A stretch of DNA of 64,000 nt, taken from assembly GCA_026214975.1 (NCBI GenBank), contig CM047815.1:61139852-61203851 (forward strand). The letters are read 5' to 3'. The DNA comes from Gentiana macrophylla. Taxonomy: Eukaryota; Streptophyta; Magnoliopsida; Gentianales; Gentianaceae. Under the pieces are notes generated by a model. It saw only the letters and a program-made list of their open reading frames with translations. It was not told where the DNA came from and did no database searches. Every line of letters begins with the position of its first letter. The stretch's first letter is position 1. The translations under genes and the position numbers were made by a program. This document shows, piece after piece, positions 1-10,009 of the stretch.

Positions 1-731
1 TTTGTGTTTCTGGCGGGCTTATAATTCTGTCTTTTTCAGCTTGGGACTCGTATAAACAAGCCATCGATGCAGCTGAGAGGCGCAAGGTTGAGCTTAAGAA
101 AGTAACGGCGGCTCTTGGGGCCTCGGAGAAAGCCAGGATCACCTCTGAAAACAAGAGCTCGGAGGCGCTGACTGAGGTTGAGCGGATGAGAAAAGCTATG
201 GCGGAGAGCGCCAAATTGGATGTGGAGCTGTAGAAGAAAGTGTTGGCTCTGAAGGAAGAAGCCCGTAAATCTGCTGAGGGGTTATTGGCCGCACGGGAGG
301 AGATCGCAAGTCTAAAAGAGCAGCTCGCTACAGCTAATAAGGCTACTGAGGAGGCGGGTCCGGCGGTTGTGGACTCCTACAAGAGCTCTGATGAGTTTTT
401 TGCTTATCAAGAGGTGAGCTTCGACCAAGGCTTCAACCACCTCGCTCGCTGCCTTTGGGCCTACCACGGCAGGGAGAGCCTTACCTTTGAGAAAATCCTC
501 CGGTGGGTTGACATGTCTCAGCGAACTCCCGACCTACTGGCCCTTCATCCAGATATTCCTTATGCGGCAGACCACATCGTCACCATTCAGACTAATCAGA
601 TAGAGCGCGGCGACCCGGTATGGGATCCTCCTCCAGTTAACCCTGTCAATTTTGCCATTTTGAGGAATCCTCCTGTCACGAATGATGAACCTGGCGATGA
701 GTATATTGACACTCCTCCCGGCTCTGTTTAA
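1..731 (+). pseudogene. 3' part of a retrotransposon extra ORF (coiled-coil protein), broken
   Basis: The frame enters from the left edge and ends in TAA at 729-731. A pyrimidine tract ending in AG at 31-39 resembles a 3' splice site, so an exon may start near position 40. About 110 residues rich in Lys, Glu and Ala in heptad-like order suggest a coiled coil. A more hydrophobic tail follows (SFDQGFNHLARCLWAY) and then a Pro/Asp-rich end. An in-frame TAG at 231-233 breaks it. Proteins with this layout are the extra ORFs carried by plant Tat-type gypsy elements; the N-terminal transposon-type domain would lie left of the window. It is on plus, opposite to the neighbouring pol remnant (4690-2580), as usual for antisense extra ORFs. 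Function unknown. The family link is inferred from architecture only. Confidence 0.5.
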
Positions 732-1619
732 TTGATTTTGTGCTTTTGTTTCAGAACATTTACTTTTCTGTGATCTTGTAATAACTTAACTTTGCTTCCG
801 CTTTTGAACTGCTTTACTTTCCGCATTGATTCTGAGGCCGCGTTTGGCTTGTTAAACTTAATTTGTGGCCGTTTTTGGCCTCTTGATTTATATATTGCAC
901 TTGTTTCTTTGACTTATTTCCTTTATCTTGTGGATCTTGTATGTCCCCATCCCCCTTTGTTTTGGCGAGGTTAATCTAGTTCGCAAAATAATTAACTGCG
1001 GCCCTCTTTATGTGGAACAAAGGTAGCAGCGGCCTAGTTTGTATTAGCTTAACTGCGTCGCATGTGGAGCGTTAAAATTTCCCCATCCCCCTTTGTTTTG
1101 AGCGAGGCCAGAAGGTATTTGAGCAAAACAAGTTAAGGTCGCTGCGGACTTGTGGAAAATAATATTCGTGCTACTTGTGCTGAAAATTTTACCCTAGGCT
1201 TCGCTTGGGATTTCTAGGCTAGATTTTGCAAGGCTTTATGCGGCCCCCCTCGCTGGAGGCAAGCCGTATTTTGCTTAGTTTGTTGATGCTTGAAATTTTC
1301 TGGATGCGGCCCCCTAAGTTTTAGGCGGAGTAGGGGTTAGCCTAAAACTTAAGAGCCTAACCGATTGGACTGAACTAACCTTTTCGATCTTTGTGTTGCC
1401 GGAATCCGGGATCTCGAACCGATTTGATGACCTTTGGCGGCGACGCGCGTGGTAAATATGGTCTATCAGGCTAATAACTGTGTTAATATAGCCTAGAATC
1501 TTGGGCTGATAACTGACAGACATTAAATGCGCCCTTTGAATTTCAAATTTCGGATAAACCGCGTGAAGGCTGACCGTAGGATGTGGTTGATTGGGGCCGT
1601 TCCTTTTGCTAACCTCTGC
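732..1619. other. Non-coding retrotransposon sequence with a repeated pyrimidine-rich motif
   Basis: No convincing coding region. A ~20-bp pyrimidine-rich motif (CCCCATCCCCCTTTGTTTTG) occurs at 945-964 and again at 1081-1100, and a related form lies near 2553-2572. On the minus strand these are purine-rich, polypurine-tract-like strings, matching the direction of the Retand remnant to the right. The stretch may be the 3' UTR or LTR of that element. LTR boundaries could not be fixed because no second copy is in the window. Confidence 0.35.
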
Positions 1620-1627
1620 TATAAAAG
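1620..1627 (+). promoter_or_regulatory. TATA box upstream of the 1689 ORF
   Basis: TATAAAAG lies 69 bp before the ATG at 1689, followed by a pyrimidine-rich leader. The spacing suits a plant RNA polymerase II promoter with a short 5' UTR. It implies that this extra ORF had its own promoter, opposite in direction to the element's pol. Confidence 0.5.
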
Positions 1628-1688
1628 GAGGAGGCAAGCCTAACTTCACTTTCATTCTTCTTTTGCGTAAATCTTTGTTGTGAGAGCC

Positions 1689-2484
1689 ATGTCTTTTCCG
1701 TCCGGAGAGGGTAGAGTCCGAGCGTTTAAAGCCCGTCCGATGCATGATGTATCCCCTTTCGTCCTTACTGCCTCTCATGTTGCCAAAGATCACTTCTGGA
1801 GTTATTTTGACGTGGTCAAGCTTGTGAGGGAGAGGGGTTTAAACGAGAGCAAGGTTGAGGGTGATGGCTCTTTGCTCCGGGTGCGGTTTTCCGGCTGGGC
1901 AGATTTTGTCTCGCCGCCCTCGACACCTTCCAATTTTACAATGGTGAGGGAATTTTACTCCATTTTATCTGAAGTTGCATCCGAAGGGGTAGTTAGCTGC
2001 GTTAACCTTCATGGTGTCGCGGTCACCTTTACGCCAGAAGCTATCAATGGGGCCTTTCGCATACCTGCTATCGATCCCTCCTCCCATTATAAGGTCGCTT
2101 GGAACCTTAGTGATGAGTCCAGTAAACAGGTTCGCTTGCGTCGGGCAATCCGCGAGCTTTTCCCATATTCTGAACGGCCTCGTGCACTTGGACCTTCATC
2201 CGACTTATCTCGCAGCAACCGTGAGTGGAAAAGGTTTATTAACTCACGCGCCCTTCCGACCATGGATCCCGAGGCTGTTAGTGAAGCTGAAGCTCTCCTT
2301 TTGCATGCTATCCGCGACCCCCCAAGTTGACATTGATTGGGGGGTCTTGATTTACCGCGAGGCCATCAATTTCGCGGTCCTAATGAATCGTGATCGTCGT
2401 ATCCCCTTTGCCTCGCTGATAGCTAGACTATGTAGTTTAGCTAGGGTGCCGACGCACTCATTGGACCGTTGTGGGTTCGCCTGA
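1689..2484 (+). pseudogene. Extra ORF with plant-transposon-type domain, frameshifted
   Basis: Starts at ATG 1689; an in-frame GTG at 1680 is not a plausible plant start. About 210 residues run to a frameshift in a C-rich stretch near 2315-2330, after which the homologous frame continues to TGA at 2482-2484. Features include FSPxx-like SPPSTPSNFTMVREFY, then VNLHGVAVTFTPEAIN and later IPFASLIARLC. These match the putative plant transposon protein domain (Pfam Transposase_32 type) found in extra ORFs of gypsy elements. It faces the 3' end of the minus-strand pol, so it is antisense to that element. No catalytic residues are known for the domain and its function is unknown. A run of 16 T at 2523-2538 follows the stop. 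Confidence 0.55.
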
Positions 2485-2579
2485 ATGTGGCCGCCTGAGT
2501 GTAACGGAGGCACCGTATGTAGTTTTTTTTTTTTTTTTGAATGAATTTATCCTCCTCGTCCCCCTTGTTTTTGGCTAAA

Positions 2580-4690
2580 TCAAAGGGCGTTGTAGGCCGC
2601 GGGTTTGCCAAAAACGGATGTACCCCTTTTTATTGAATGAAGATGTTTCTTTTTTTTGATTCCATTCTTCGCATGCTCTGCTCGCACGTAGTAAGTGGAC
2701 ATTTTACATATAATATTTTTCAGATTATCTGCATGCCAAGGTCGGTTGTACTCACGACCTTGGTTATCACTTAACACATAAGTTCCCTTCTTGACTACCC
2801 GAGCGATCCTCACTGGGCCCTCCCAGCTTTCCGATAGTTTTCCTTTCTTGGCCTTGTGGCCAGTGGCTTGTCTCTTTCGCAAAACATAATGTCCGACGGC
2901 GAAGTGATGATTGCGAATGTGTTTGTCGTGGTGACGTTTGGCAGCCTGTTTGCAATTGAGCAAGCGGCCATATGATTCGATCCGCCGCTCCTCTGCTCAA
3001 TCAAGATCGAGCTTCCTTGTGAGCGGGTTATCGGCCTCGCTGAAATGGGCGACCCTTAAACTGGGTAGGGCCATCTCTACCGGGTCCATAGCCTCGGATC
3101 CATAGGTCAAATCGAAGGGGGTTTCTCATGTAGTTGTTTTCCACGACGTTCTGAGTGCCTATAAAGCCGCGGGGAGGTGATCGGGCCATTTACCCGCCTT
3201 TTCGCCCAAACTCTTTTTCAGCCCGCTCAGTACTTGCTTGTTTGCGTTCTCAGCCTGACCATTTCCTTGCGGATAGCATACCGACGATTGCCAATGCTTG
3301 ACATTATTCTCTCTACAGAACGTGTCGAACTCCTCTCTGAATTGAGGTCCGTGGTCTGACACTATCACTCTGGGGACGCCGAATCTAGTCCATACTTGAT
3401 CAAGTAAAAAATAGATTATGTCTTTGGTGTTGATTTTTACCAAGTCTTTGGCCTCGATCCATTTGGTGAAATAGTCGATGGCGACCACCACATACTCGCA
3501 TCCGGAGCGGCCCTTTTTCAATGTCCCAATGAGGTTGATGGCCCACATGTCGAACGGCCAGGCGGCGACAACAATGCTTTGTTCGACTGATGGCAACCTG
3601 GGGATATCAGCAAATTTTTGACATATGTCGCACTCCCTGACGTACGCCTTGGCGTCCTCCGCGAGTTTTGGCCAGTAGTATCCGGCCAATAAAATTTTTT
3701 GAGCAAGAGTGCGGCTAGCTGGGTGGCCCCACACATCCCTTCATGCAGCTCGACGAGGACTCCATCGACTTCTCCAGGTCGTACACATCTTAGTAAAGGT
3801 TTGGAGAACGATCGCCGATACAAAACGTTGTTTAAGATAGTGTATCTGGCGGCTCTTCTGATCAGGGCCTTTGCCTCATTTGGATTATCAGGGAATTTTC
3901 CAGAGTCGATATAGGCCCTCATGATGTCAATCCAACAAGGGACTTCGGGTCGTAAGTCCATTACTTCGATCCTGTCGATAGCGGGTCCTGACAGATGTTC
4001 CACCATGATCGATGGGTTGCTTATTTCGTCTTCGCTAGTTAGTTTGGACAAGTAATCTGCTCTGTGATTGTCCTCTCGGGGGATGTTGGTGAACTTGCAG
4101 TATTTAAAGCTGCTTTCGAGTTTCTTGACGAGATTAATATATTTTTGTAAAATTTCGCAATGGATGCCGAACGACCCGGTCACTTGATTGACCACCAACT
4201 GTGAGTCGCAGAAAACTTGCACATTTTTGACTTTCATGGCTCGGGCGAGCTCAAGTCCTGCGATGACCGCCTCATACTCTGCTTGGTTGTTCGACGTTGT
4301 GAAGTCGAATCTCAGGGCCTTCTCAATTTCTTCTGAAGTTCCAGGCTCTAGTAAGATGATTCCCGCACCGCAACCTTTAAGGTTGGTGGCGTCATCGACA
4401 TAGAGTTTCCAACAGTGACTTGGCCGCTGAGCCTCGTCCGCTGTGGTACTTTTGTCGGGGCTATGTTTTGCGTCGGTATGTTCCTGGATATCCTCGTTGA
4501 AGCTTGTTTCTGTGATAAAATCGGGCAATGCCTGAGCTTTGATAGCTTTTCGAGGTTCCTAACGGATGTCGAATTCGGTGAGCTCGATGGCCCAACGCAG
4601 CAGACGTCCTGACAGGTCCGGCTTGTGGAGAACCTGCCGTAGTGGTGCGTCCGATAGTACTATAATTGAATGCGATGAAAAGTAAGCCCT
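2580..4690 (-). pseudogene. pol: Tat/Retand-type gypsy pol remnant: RNase H, extra RNase H, integrase
   Basis: Reading leftwards: the end of RNase H (LSGRLLRWAIELTEFDIR, about 4675-4562), an in-frame TAG at 4561-4559, then a second RNase H-like domain (LYVDDATNLKGCGAGIILLE, NNQAEYEAVIAGLELA, SDSQLVVNQVTGSF). Next come the integrase zinc-binding part (LHEGMCGA...), a frameshift near 3720, the core (CDICQKFA, WAINLIGTLKKG, IDYFTKWIEAK, VSDHGPQF, NGQAEN) and, after another break near 3160, the C-terminal LSESWEGPVRIARVV segment ending near 2600. A second RNase H before integrase is a Tat-lineage mark. One expected Asp is changed in SDHGPQF (usually DNG). The 5' part (gag, protease, RT) is missing; homology stops near 4690. 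Inactive. Confidence 0.85.
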
Positions 4691-5079
4691 TTGCTGGTGT
4701 TTCCTCTGGTGAACTTAGCTTGGATGATTCTAGAATACCCTAGGCCAAATCCTTTTGTTCTCCGCTCCAGAATTGTCCAAAATGCTCAGCCCAATATTTC
4801 GTATCCTGAAAATAATCAAATAACGCACGAAATAATACCGAATAAGGGAAAATAAATGTTAAATGCAAAATACTCGACTCATGAACCTGACATATGACAT
4901 TCAGCTCAAATGGTTCATAATTATAGGTCAAAACAACTATTTTTTGATCATAATGGATAGAATGTTGATGCCGTGGGATAGACTATTTTAAGCGTCATTA
5001 GAAATCCAAAGGAACAGTGGTGGAGTTGGGTCACTGAAGAAATTTAGTAAACTCAAGATTGTGAAGCATTTTTTGTCAA
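4691..5079. other. Unassigned non-coding sequence
   Basis: AT-rich sequence between the truncated pol end and a copia LTR fragment. I see no coding frame, TSD or repeat that assigns it. Confidence 0.3.
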
Positions 5080-5430
5080 GGACAATCATATCTATTGTAA
5101 CGGTGTACCACAATAGTGAATTCCTCTTATCATCACAAGAGAAGAGATGACTAGGGGATTACACCACAATGAACCTCAATAAAGCCTTGTGTTCTTTACT
5201 TGTCTGCATTTACTTACGCACTTTATTTCTGTGTTTATATTCTGCATATATTACCTGATTGTGTGTGCATACATCTCTTGAAAACTATTTTAAAATAGTT
5301 TAATTTCCGCTGCATAACCTTTACAAAAGGAAAAGTTTATTACTCTTAATCAAGGTCATTCACCCCCTCTCTGACCCTTGATCTGTGCGCCTTTCTCTAG
5401 GAACAACACATACAGCTCGATAAGAAGCAC
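5080..5430 (+). mobile_element. Fragment of a copia-type LTR (R-U5 end)
   Basis: Carries the same landmarks, in the opposite orientation, as the two solo LTRs at 5779-7432 and 54254-55990: GGATTACACCAC near 5157, a polyadenylation-like AATAAAGCC, and TTCACCCCCTCTCTGAC near 5369. These are typical of the 3' part of SIRE/Angela-like copia LTRs. It is diverged and lacks both termini, so it is a fragment in plus orientation. Confidence 0.5.
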
Positions 5431-5773
5431 TGGAGACCAACATGCTCGCCCCTCCAGCTTGCAATCCATTAGCGACATAGTTCATAAACGACAGTTACAC
5501 ATGAAGATCCCGCATCGGCTATAGTGTAAGCTCACTCAGTACAAGCTCGCCCGACCAAGCTCGTCCAACGGCCTTGTATTTTACTTATGCACGCATTACT
5601 TGTATCTTGTTTACCGCCAACTCTTAGCCCATATAAATAGCGGCACCCGTACCCTGCAAAAAGGACGGTTCTCTAACTCCAGAACTACGTAACTTTGGCT
5701 TGATCCCTTACAAGCTAAGGGCAGGCACTCCTTCGAGATGCAGCCATAATCATATAAAACCCACACTTTTTTC
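5431..5773 (+). mobile_element. LTR-like fragment with TATA box
   Basis: CATATAAATAGCGG at 5630-5643 reads as a TATA box. It is followed by TAACTCCAGAACTACG and a leader-like pyrimidine-rich stretch, the usual order in gypsy LTRs. The sequence continues beyond the solo LTR from 7438. No partner LTR is present, so family and ends are not determined. Confidence 0.35.
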
Positions 5774-5778
5774 TTTAT
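5774..5778. repeat. Target site duplication, left copy (TTTAT)
   Basis: TTTAT immediately precedes the TGTTGG terminus; the same five bases follow the CCAACA terminus at 7433-7437. Confidence 0.85.
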
Positions 5779-7432
5779 TGTTGGTCCCTTGAAAAGGCTT
5801 TGGTTAAGTCTAGAGGGGGGGTGAATAAACTTAACACTTAAAATCTTTTTGGAGTTTTACAAACTCAGCAGGGTCAATAGTCTGCTGACCACTCAGTAGT
5901 CTGCTGACTATTAAAGCTATTGAATTTGTTGCAGCGGAATATATTATATTAAGCCTTGTTACTTGTTGTAATAAATATGATACTAAGTATTGGATACTCA
6001 GAAGTGCAGGTAGTGTGCTTCAGTAGCTAGTTTCAGTAGGTTGATGTGATGAGTATGCTGATAAAGTAAATTGCAGAATGTGAATGCAACAAACTAAAGT
6101 AGGCAAGATTTATAGTGGTTCCAGGTGGTGTAATCCTGTCAGTCCACTCTTCTCCTGTGATGTTGGAGGAAATTCACTAGAGATTCTTGAGGTTGCTGTT
6201 ACAAAAATCCCTAAAATGTTTGTCCTTCACCAATGACTATGGCTTCACAAACTGAACACTTGAAACAGGTTGGATTGCTGCTCCAAAGTATTCCACTGGT
6301 CCTTGAAGGGTAGGATTGCCTCTTCACCAACTCCACCACAAACAACAGTTCTTGACACTCTAAAAGTGCTTCTATGTCTTCAGCAAACTTCTTGAAAAAG
6401 AAGGGTTGAATCAAGTAAGTGATTCAGCTTTCAGCAGCTTTTGATCAGGATGAAATGATCAGCAGGTGTGTATACCAGATGTAACTTGATTGCAGGAAAC
6501 ACTTGAAGAAAATTCTTGAGCAATAGATTAAAGTTCAGTGAGGCTCAGCAGGGTAATATTGCACTTGATAAATTTCTTGATTGCCTCGTGTAAATTCTTG
6601 CTCTTGTTCAACAACTTCAATCTGAATCAGGAGTCCCCTATTTATAGGTGTGAATCATGTGACTTGTGTTTGAAATTCAAATATAGCCGTTTCAGATTTG
6701 TCACTATCTTGACATGTTTTTACCTCTGCTACATAGTACTGACACTGTCAGTCTTGCTTTTTGACAGTCCAGCCTGTCCATCCATTGGATAAAAATCTGA
6801 ATCTTTCCAACATTCTTTTTATCTTGACCATTGTTTTATTGATGAATCCAAGGCTTGTATGTCATCCTTATCCATTTAATTATCCAAAGATAAACTTGGA
6901 TTAATTCAAATCTTGCATTCAGCAGACACCTATAGTGTAAGTCTGCTGATGTCCATTTCTGTCAGCTGGCTTCAAGTCTGCTGTGTTTTATAAACACTTC
7001 AGCTGACTGCTTCTCATCTAACTTTTTATTGTGAAGTTAGAGTACACCATTTTGATCATAACCAAGTTCCAATCACCACTCAACCTTTATGGAACTTAGA
7101 CCTTCAACACAAGGTATATATGATCAGTTTAGGTCATCACAGACTTCCCTAAATTCTGATCCCATATCCTTGACTTTAAAAAAGTTTGATCCCTTAGCCT
7201 TCATTACTGAGTTTGAACCCTCAGCCTTCAACAATCAGCAAGTTCCTAGACACTCTACTGACCAAGATAAGTCTGCTGAACAAGTCAGTTGACTTCTTTA
7301 CAGTGCTTGTTTGATCAAACCTATACAAAATCAAACTCTAGTAAACCTATACATTTAATCTAGATATATTTTGGCATTTAATCTATAACAACTAGTCTGG
7401 CACTCATAATTAAAACTAAAATATGACCAACA
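5779..7432 (-). mobile_element. Solo LTR, SIRE/Angela-like copia family, 1654 bp
   Basis: Begins TGTTGGTCCC and ends GACCAACA, a perfect TGTTGG/CCAACA terminal pair, flanked by the 5-bp TSD TTTAT. Read on minus it has a TATA box (CTATAAATAGG, 6648-6638), a leader with the GATTACACCACC landmark, and a U5 with TTCACCCCCC near the end at 5779. No internal region is present, so it is the product of LTR-LTR recombination. A sister copy lies at 54254-55990. The small ORFs inside (for example around 6538-6792) are incidental. Confidence 0.85.
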
Positions 7433-7437
7433 TTTAT
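7433..7437. repeat. Target site duplication, right copy (TTTAT)
   Basis: Matches 5774-5778 exactly. Confidence 0.85.
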
Positions 7438-7607
7438 CATTACTATTTACTTTTGCATCTTGTCTTCATACTTTGTTCATATTGTTCTTGGGACTAATCA
7501 ACAAAAAACCGGGAGAATTACGCACAATGAGCCAGATATTCACCGCTTAATCCGTTTGTGATAACTCCGCAATTATCACAGTAGAATAGTAAGGGTATGT
7601 TAATGGT
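7438..7607. other. Continuation of the LTR-like fragment, then unique sequence
   Basis: Resumes the sequence interrupted by the solo LTR. No coding region seen. Confidence 0.3.
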
Positions 7608-7632
7608 GATTACCTTTGGGTGGTTAGCATAG

Positions 7633-8412
7633 TTATCAGACCCGGCCCGGCGGTCGAACCGGTCAACCCGGTGACCCGGTCCCAAACCCGGACCGGGTCA
7701 AGCATTCGACCGTTTAAGGAAGTGAACCGTTATGACCCGTCCACCCGGCGGTCGGACCCGTCCACCCGGCGGTCGGACCGGTCACCCCGGTGACCCGGGC
7801 GGTTTTCCATCAGCCTAGTTTTTTTTTTTTTTTTTTGCCATCTGGATTTCCTTCACCCTTAGCCGGTTCTAAAAAAAGCTTCAGTTCTAAATATTATAAA
7901 TCTCAAAACGTCGAGCAGATTTTGTCAAAAAAAAAGAACATCGAGCAGATCTCTCACCAAAAAAAAAAAAAAAATCGAGCAGCAGTATGTATTCTTTTTT
8001 GTTTTTTTTAGGAAATAATTATTGGTATTTAGGGGTATTTGAACTTTTTTTACGTTCAAAAACTTGAAGTGAAGAGAATGAGCTTGTTTTCATTATAGAT
8101 TGAATGTATTGCTGTGTTTTTTTAGGAATATATGAAATTGTAGCAGTAGCTACAATACTTACCTAAAGAAAATGCTACTTATTTGCGCTTTAACTTGCAC
8201 AACAGATAATCATTTGAGCATTTTATGTTGTCTAACTTGTAATTGTGTTTGTTGGAGTATTTTGAAAATAATTATGGTTGTCATATTTTATTTTATCTTT
8301 ATGTTTTGAATATTCAATTATATTTTTTAAGTATAAGATGTGACCCACCGGTTGAACCATCGACCCACCGACCGGTGTCTTTCCGGGTCTATGACCGGGC
8401 CGGGTCTGATAA
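7633..8412. mobile_element. Non-autonomous terminal-inverted-repeat DNA element, about 780 bp
   Basis: The ends TTATCAGACCCGGCCCGG and CCGGGCCGGGTCTGATAA are perfect 18-bp inverted repeats. The left subterminal region is packed with ACCGG, GACCCGG and CCGGTC boxes in both orientations, with fewer at the right, as in hAT- or Mutator-like non-autonomous elements. The middle is A/T-rich with poly-T and poly-A runs and encodes nothing. Flanks carry GTTAGCATA and GTTAGTATA, a possible 9-bp TSD with one mismatch, but this would leave a few extra bases at the right end, so the superfamily is open. It interrupts one unit of the 195-bp array. Confidence 0.7.
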
Positions 8413-8679
8413 TTATGGTAGTTAGTATATCAGGTTCACTGTTTGGGCGGAAAGATTCAGAAGATTTTCTAAAAGGAAGTTAATATATTGCGAAGATGAA
8501 GGAGATTGGATAAAGAACTGATCGGTAGCATGTTTAATGGGTCAATAACAAGTAATTGGGTTAAATGATGCTTCCAACGCCTCCAACAAACAGTAGAATC
8601 GTGGGGGTTTATTAATGATGATTACCTTTAGGTGGTTAGTATGGGAAAAAGACCCCCTCTAATGCACTGGACGGTTAAG

Positions 8680-8752
8680 TGCAACAAAACACACAAAACG
8701 ATGTCGTTTTGTGTGTAGTGTACACACATAACGACGTCGTTTGGTGTGTTAT
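8680..8752. repeat. Two adjacent ~26-bp palindromes
   Basis: ACACAAAACGATGTCGTTTTGTGT is a near-perfect palindrome. A second follows within 30 bp (ACACATAACGACGTCGTTTGGTGTGT). Each would extrude a hairpin. They lie in an insert that splits a unit of the 195-bp array. Confidence 0.65.
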
Positions 8753-9240
8753 GTTACATTTGGGTGGTTAGTATATCAGGTTCACTGTTTAGGCGGAAAG
8801 ATTAGGAAGATGTTATATAATGAAGTTGAGATATTTCAAAGATGGAGGATATTATATGAAGAAGTGATCGGTAACAGGTTTAATGGGTCAATATCGGATA
8901 ATTGGGTTAAATGTTGCTTTCAACGGCTTCACAAACAATAGAATTGTGGGGGTTTATTAATGGTGATTACCTTTGGGTGGTTAGTATATAAGGTTCACTA
9001 TTTAGGAGGAAAGATTAAGAAGATTTTCTGTGAGGATGGAGGAGATTAGATGAAGAACCGATCTGTAGCAGGTTTAATGGGTAAATAACGGGTAATTGGG
9101 TTAAAGTTTCTTTCAACGCTTCTAGCAAACAATAGAATTGTGGGGGTTTATTAGTGGTGATTACCTTTGTGTGCTATGATGCACTTGACCGTTAAGGTTT
9201 ATTGGGTCAATAGCCGGTAATTGTGTTAAATCCTGTATTC

Positions 9241-9244
<4 letters not shown>

Positions 9245-9286
<42 letters not shown>
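9245..9286. repeat. (AT)n microsatellite, insertion target of the Retand element
   Basis: About 42 bp of alternating AT ends in TATAT directly before the LTR at 9287. The tract resumes at 20851 beyond the 3' LTR, so the element split one (AT)n tract. Confidence 0.9.
9282..9286. repeat. Target site duplication TATAT (left)
   Basis: Paired with 20851-20855. Because the target is itself (AT)n, the exact TSD length is not provable. Confidence 0.6.
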
Positions 9287-9288
<2 letters not shown>

Positions 9289-9958
9289 ACAAGGGTTGCA
9301 TTAGCCCTTGCCACGTGTCATTCAGGAATGCCCGTGTGATAATAAAGAGAGAACTATTAAACTTAAGGTCCAAGAGCCCCTTATCAATTTGTGGATCAGG
9401 CCAGGAGCCTTGTACAGAACAGATGTAGACCCCAGGTGAGAGGTCTGTCCCGTTCTCCCGATCAGACCACCGCGGGTCGGCTCGGCCACATCGGAGTTCG
9501 GGTTATGTAGCTAAGGTTGAGATGACCTAAGGAGCTCACAACAGGTGGGCTAGATCTTTCCTTATCTGATATTTAACATGTGCCTATATTATAGGATAAA
9601 CATGGAAAGAATCTTATGATAATATGACATTGATCATGTCATTTAAACTCATCTATAATTATCCCTAATCAAAGGGATTTACACGAGATAATACTTAGGG
9701 ATTAAAAAAACTGAATCCTTGTTGGACAAGAAAAGGACTAGGCGTCCTATATAAACTATCCCTAAGGAACTACGAAAGATATGATTTCAATTGCACTTAT
9801 TGGATACGTAGGCAACTTGAGAGAACACTCTCAGGCTCAGTCGAAAATAAACACAAACCCCATCATTATCGTGTATTGTTCATAAATTATTCTTGGATTA
9901 GTTGTCACAGGAGTAATTATGGCCTGGATTTATTCATAGGCGAGATCCAGCATCATCA
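9287..9958 (+). repeat. 5' LTR of the Retand element
   Basis: Starts TGACAAGGG and ends CATCATCA. Aligns along its whole length with 20187-20850. The TATA box TATATAAAC at 9748-9756 would start transcription in the right part of the LTR. Confidence 0.9.
9748..9756 (+). promoter_or_regulatory. TATA box of the 5' LTR
   Basis: TATATAAAC, conserved at 20640-20648 in the 3' LTR. Confidence 0.6.
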
Positions 9959-9959
9959 A

Positions 9960-9977
9960 TTGGCGCTAGAAGGAGGG
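9960..9977 (+). promoter_or_regulatory. Primer binding site
   Basis: TTGGCGCTAGAAGGAGGG lies one base after the 5' LTR end. TGGCG at the start fits the CCA end of a primer tRNA. I did not assign the tRNA; it is not the tRNA-Asp site of the Athila elements. Confidence 0.6.
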
Positions 9978-10009
9978 CCTCCTATTGGGAATTTTACCAA
10001 GAGTAAACA

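Larger units (their letters stand above)
7608..9240. repeat. Tandem array, unit about 195 bp, interrupted
   Basis: The unit start GATTACCTTTGGGTGGTTAG recurs at 7608, 8620, 8965 and 9159. Shared blocks in each unit include GGTTCACTGTTTRGGCGGAAAG, GAGGAGATTRGATGAAGAAC, GGTTTAATGGGTCAATA and AGAATTGTGGGGGTTTATTA. The clean spacing is 194 bp (8965 to 9159). Larger spacings are explained by the element at 7633-8412 and a ~110-bp palindrome-bearing insert at 8645-8757. The copies are diverged. No coding sense; it is the local host sequence into which later elements inserted. Confidence 0.7.

Noticed and set aside
792..974. 60-codon hydrophobic ORF
   Set aside because: Lies in T-rich non-coding sequence, non-ATG start, no family resemblance.
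9161..9373. Minus ORF with a Tyr-Ile repeat
   Set aside because: Product of the (AT)n tract and the LTR start.
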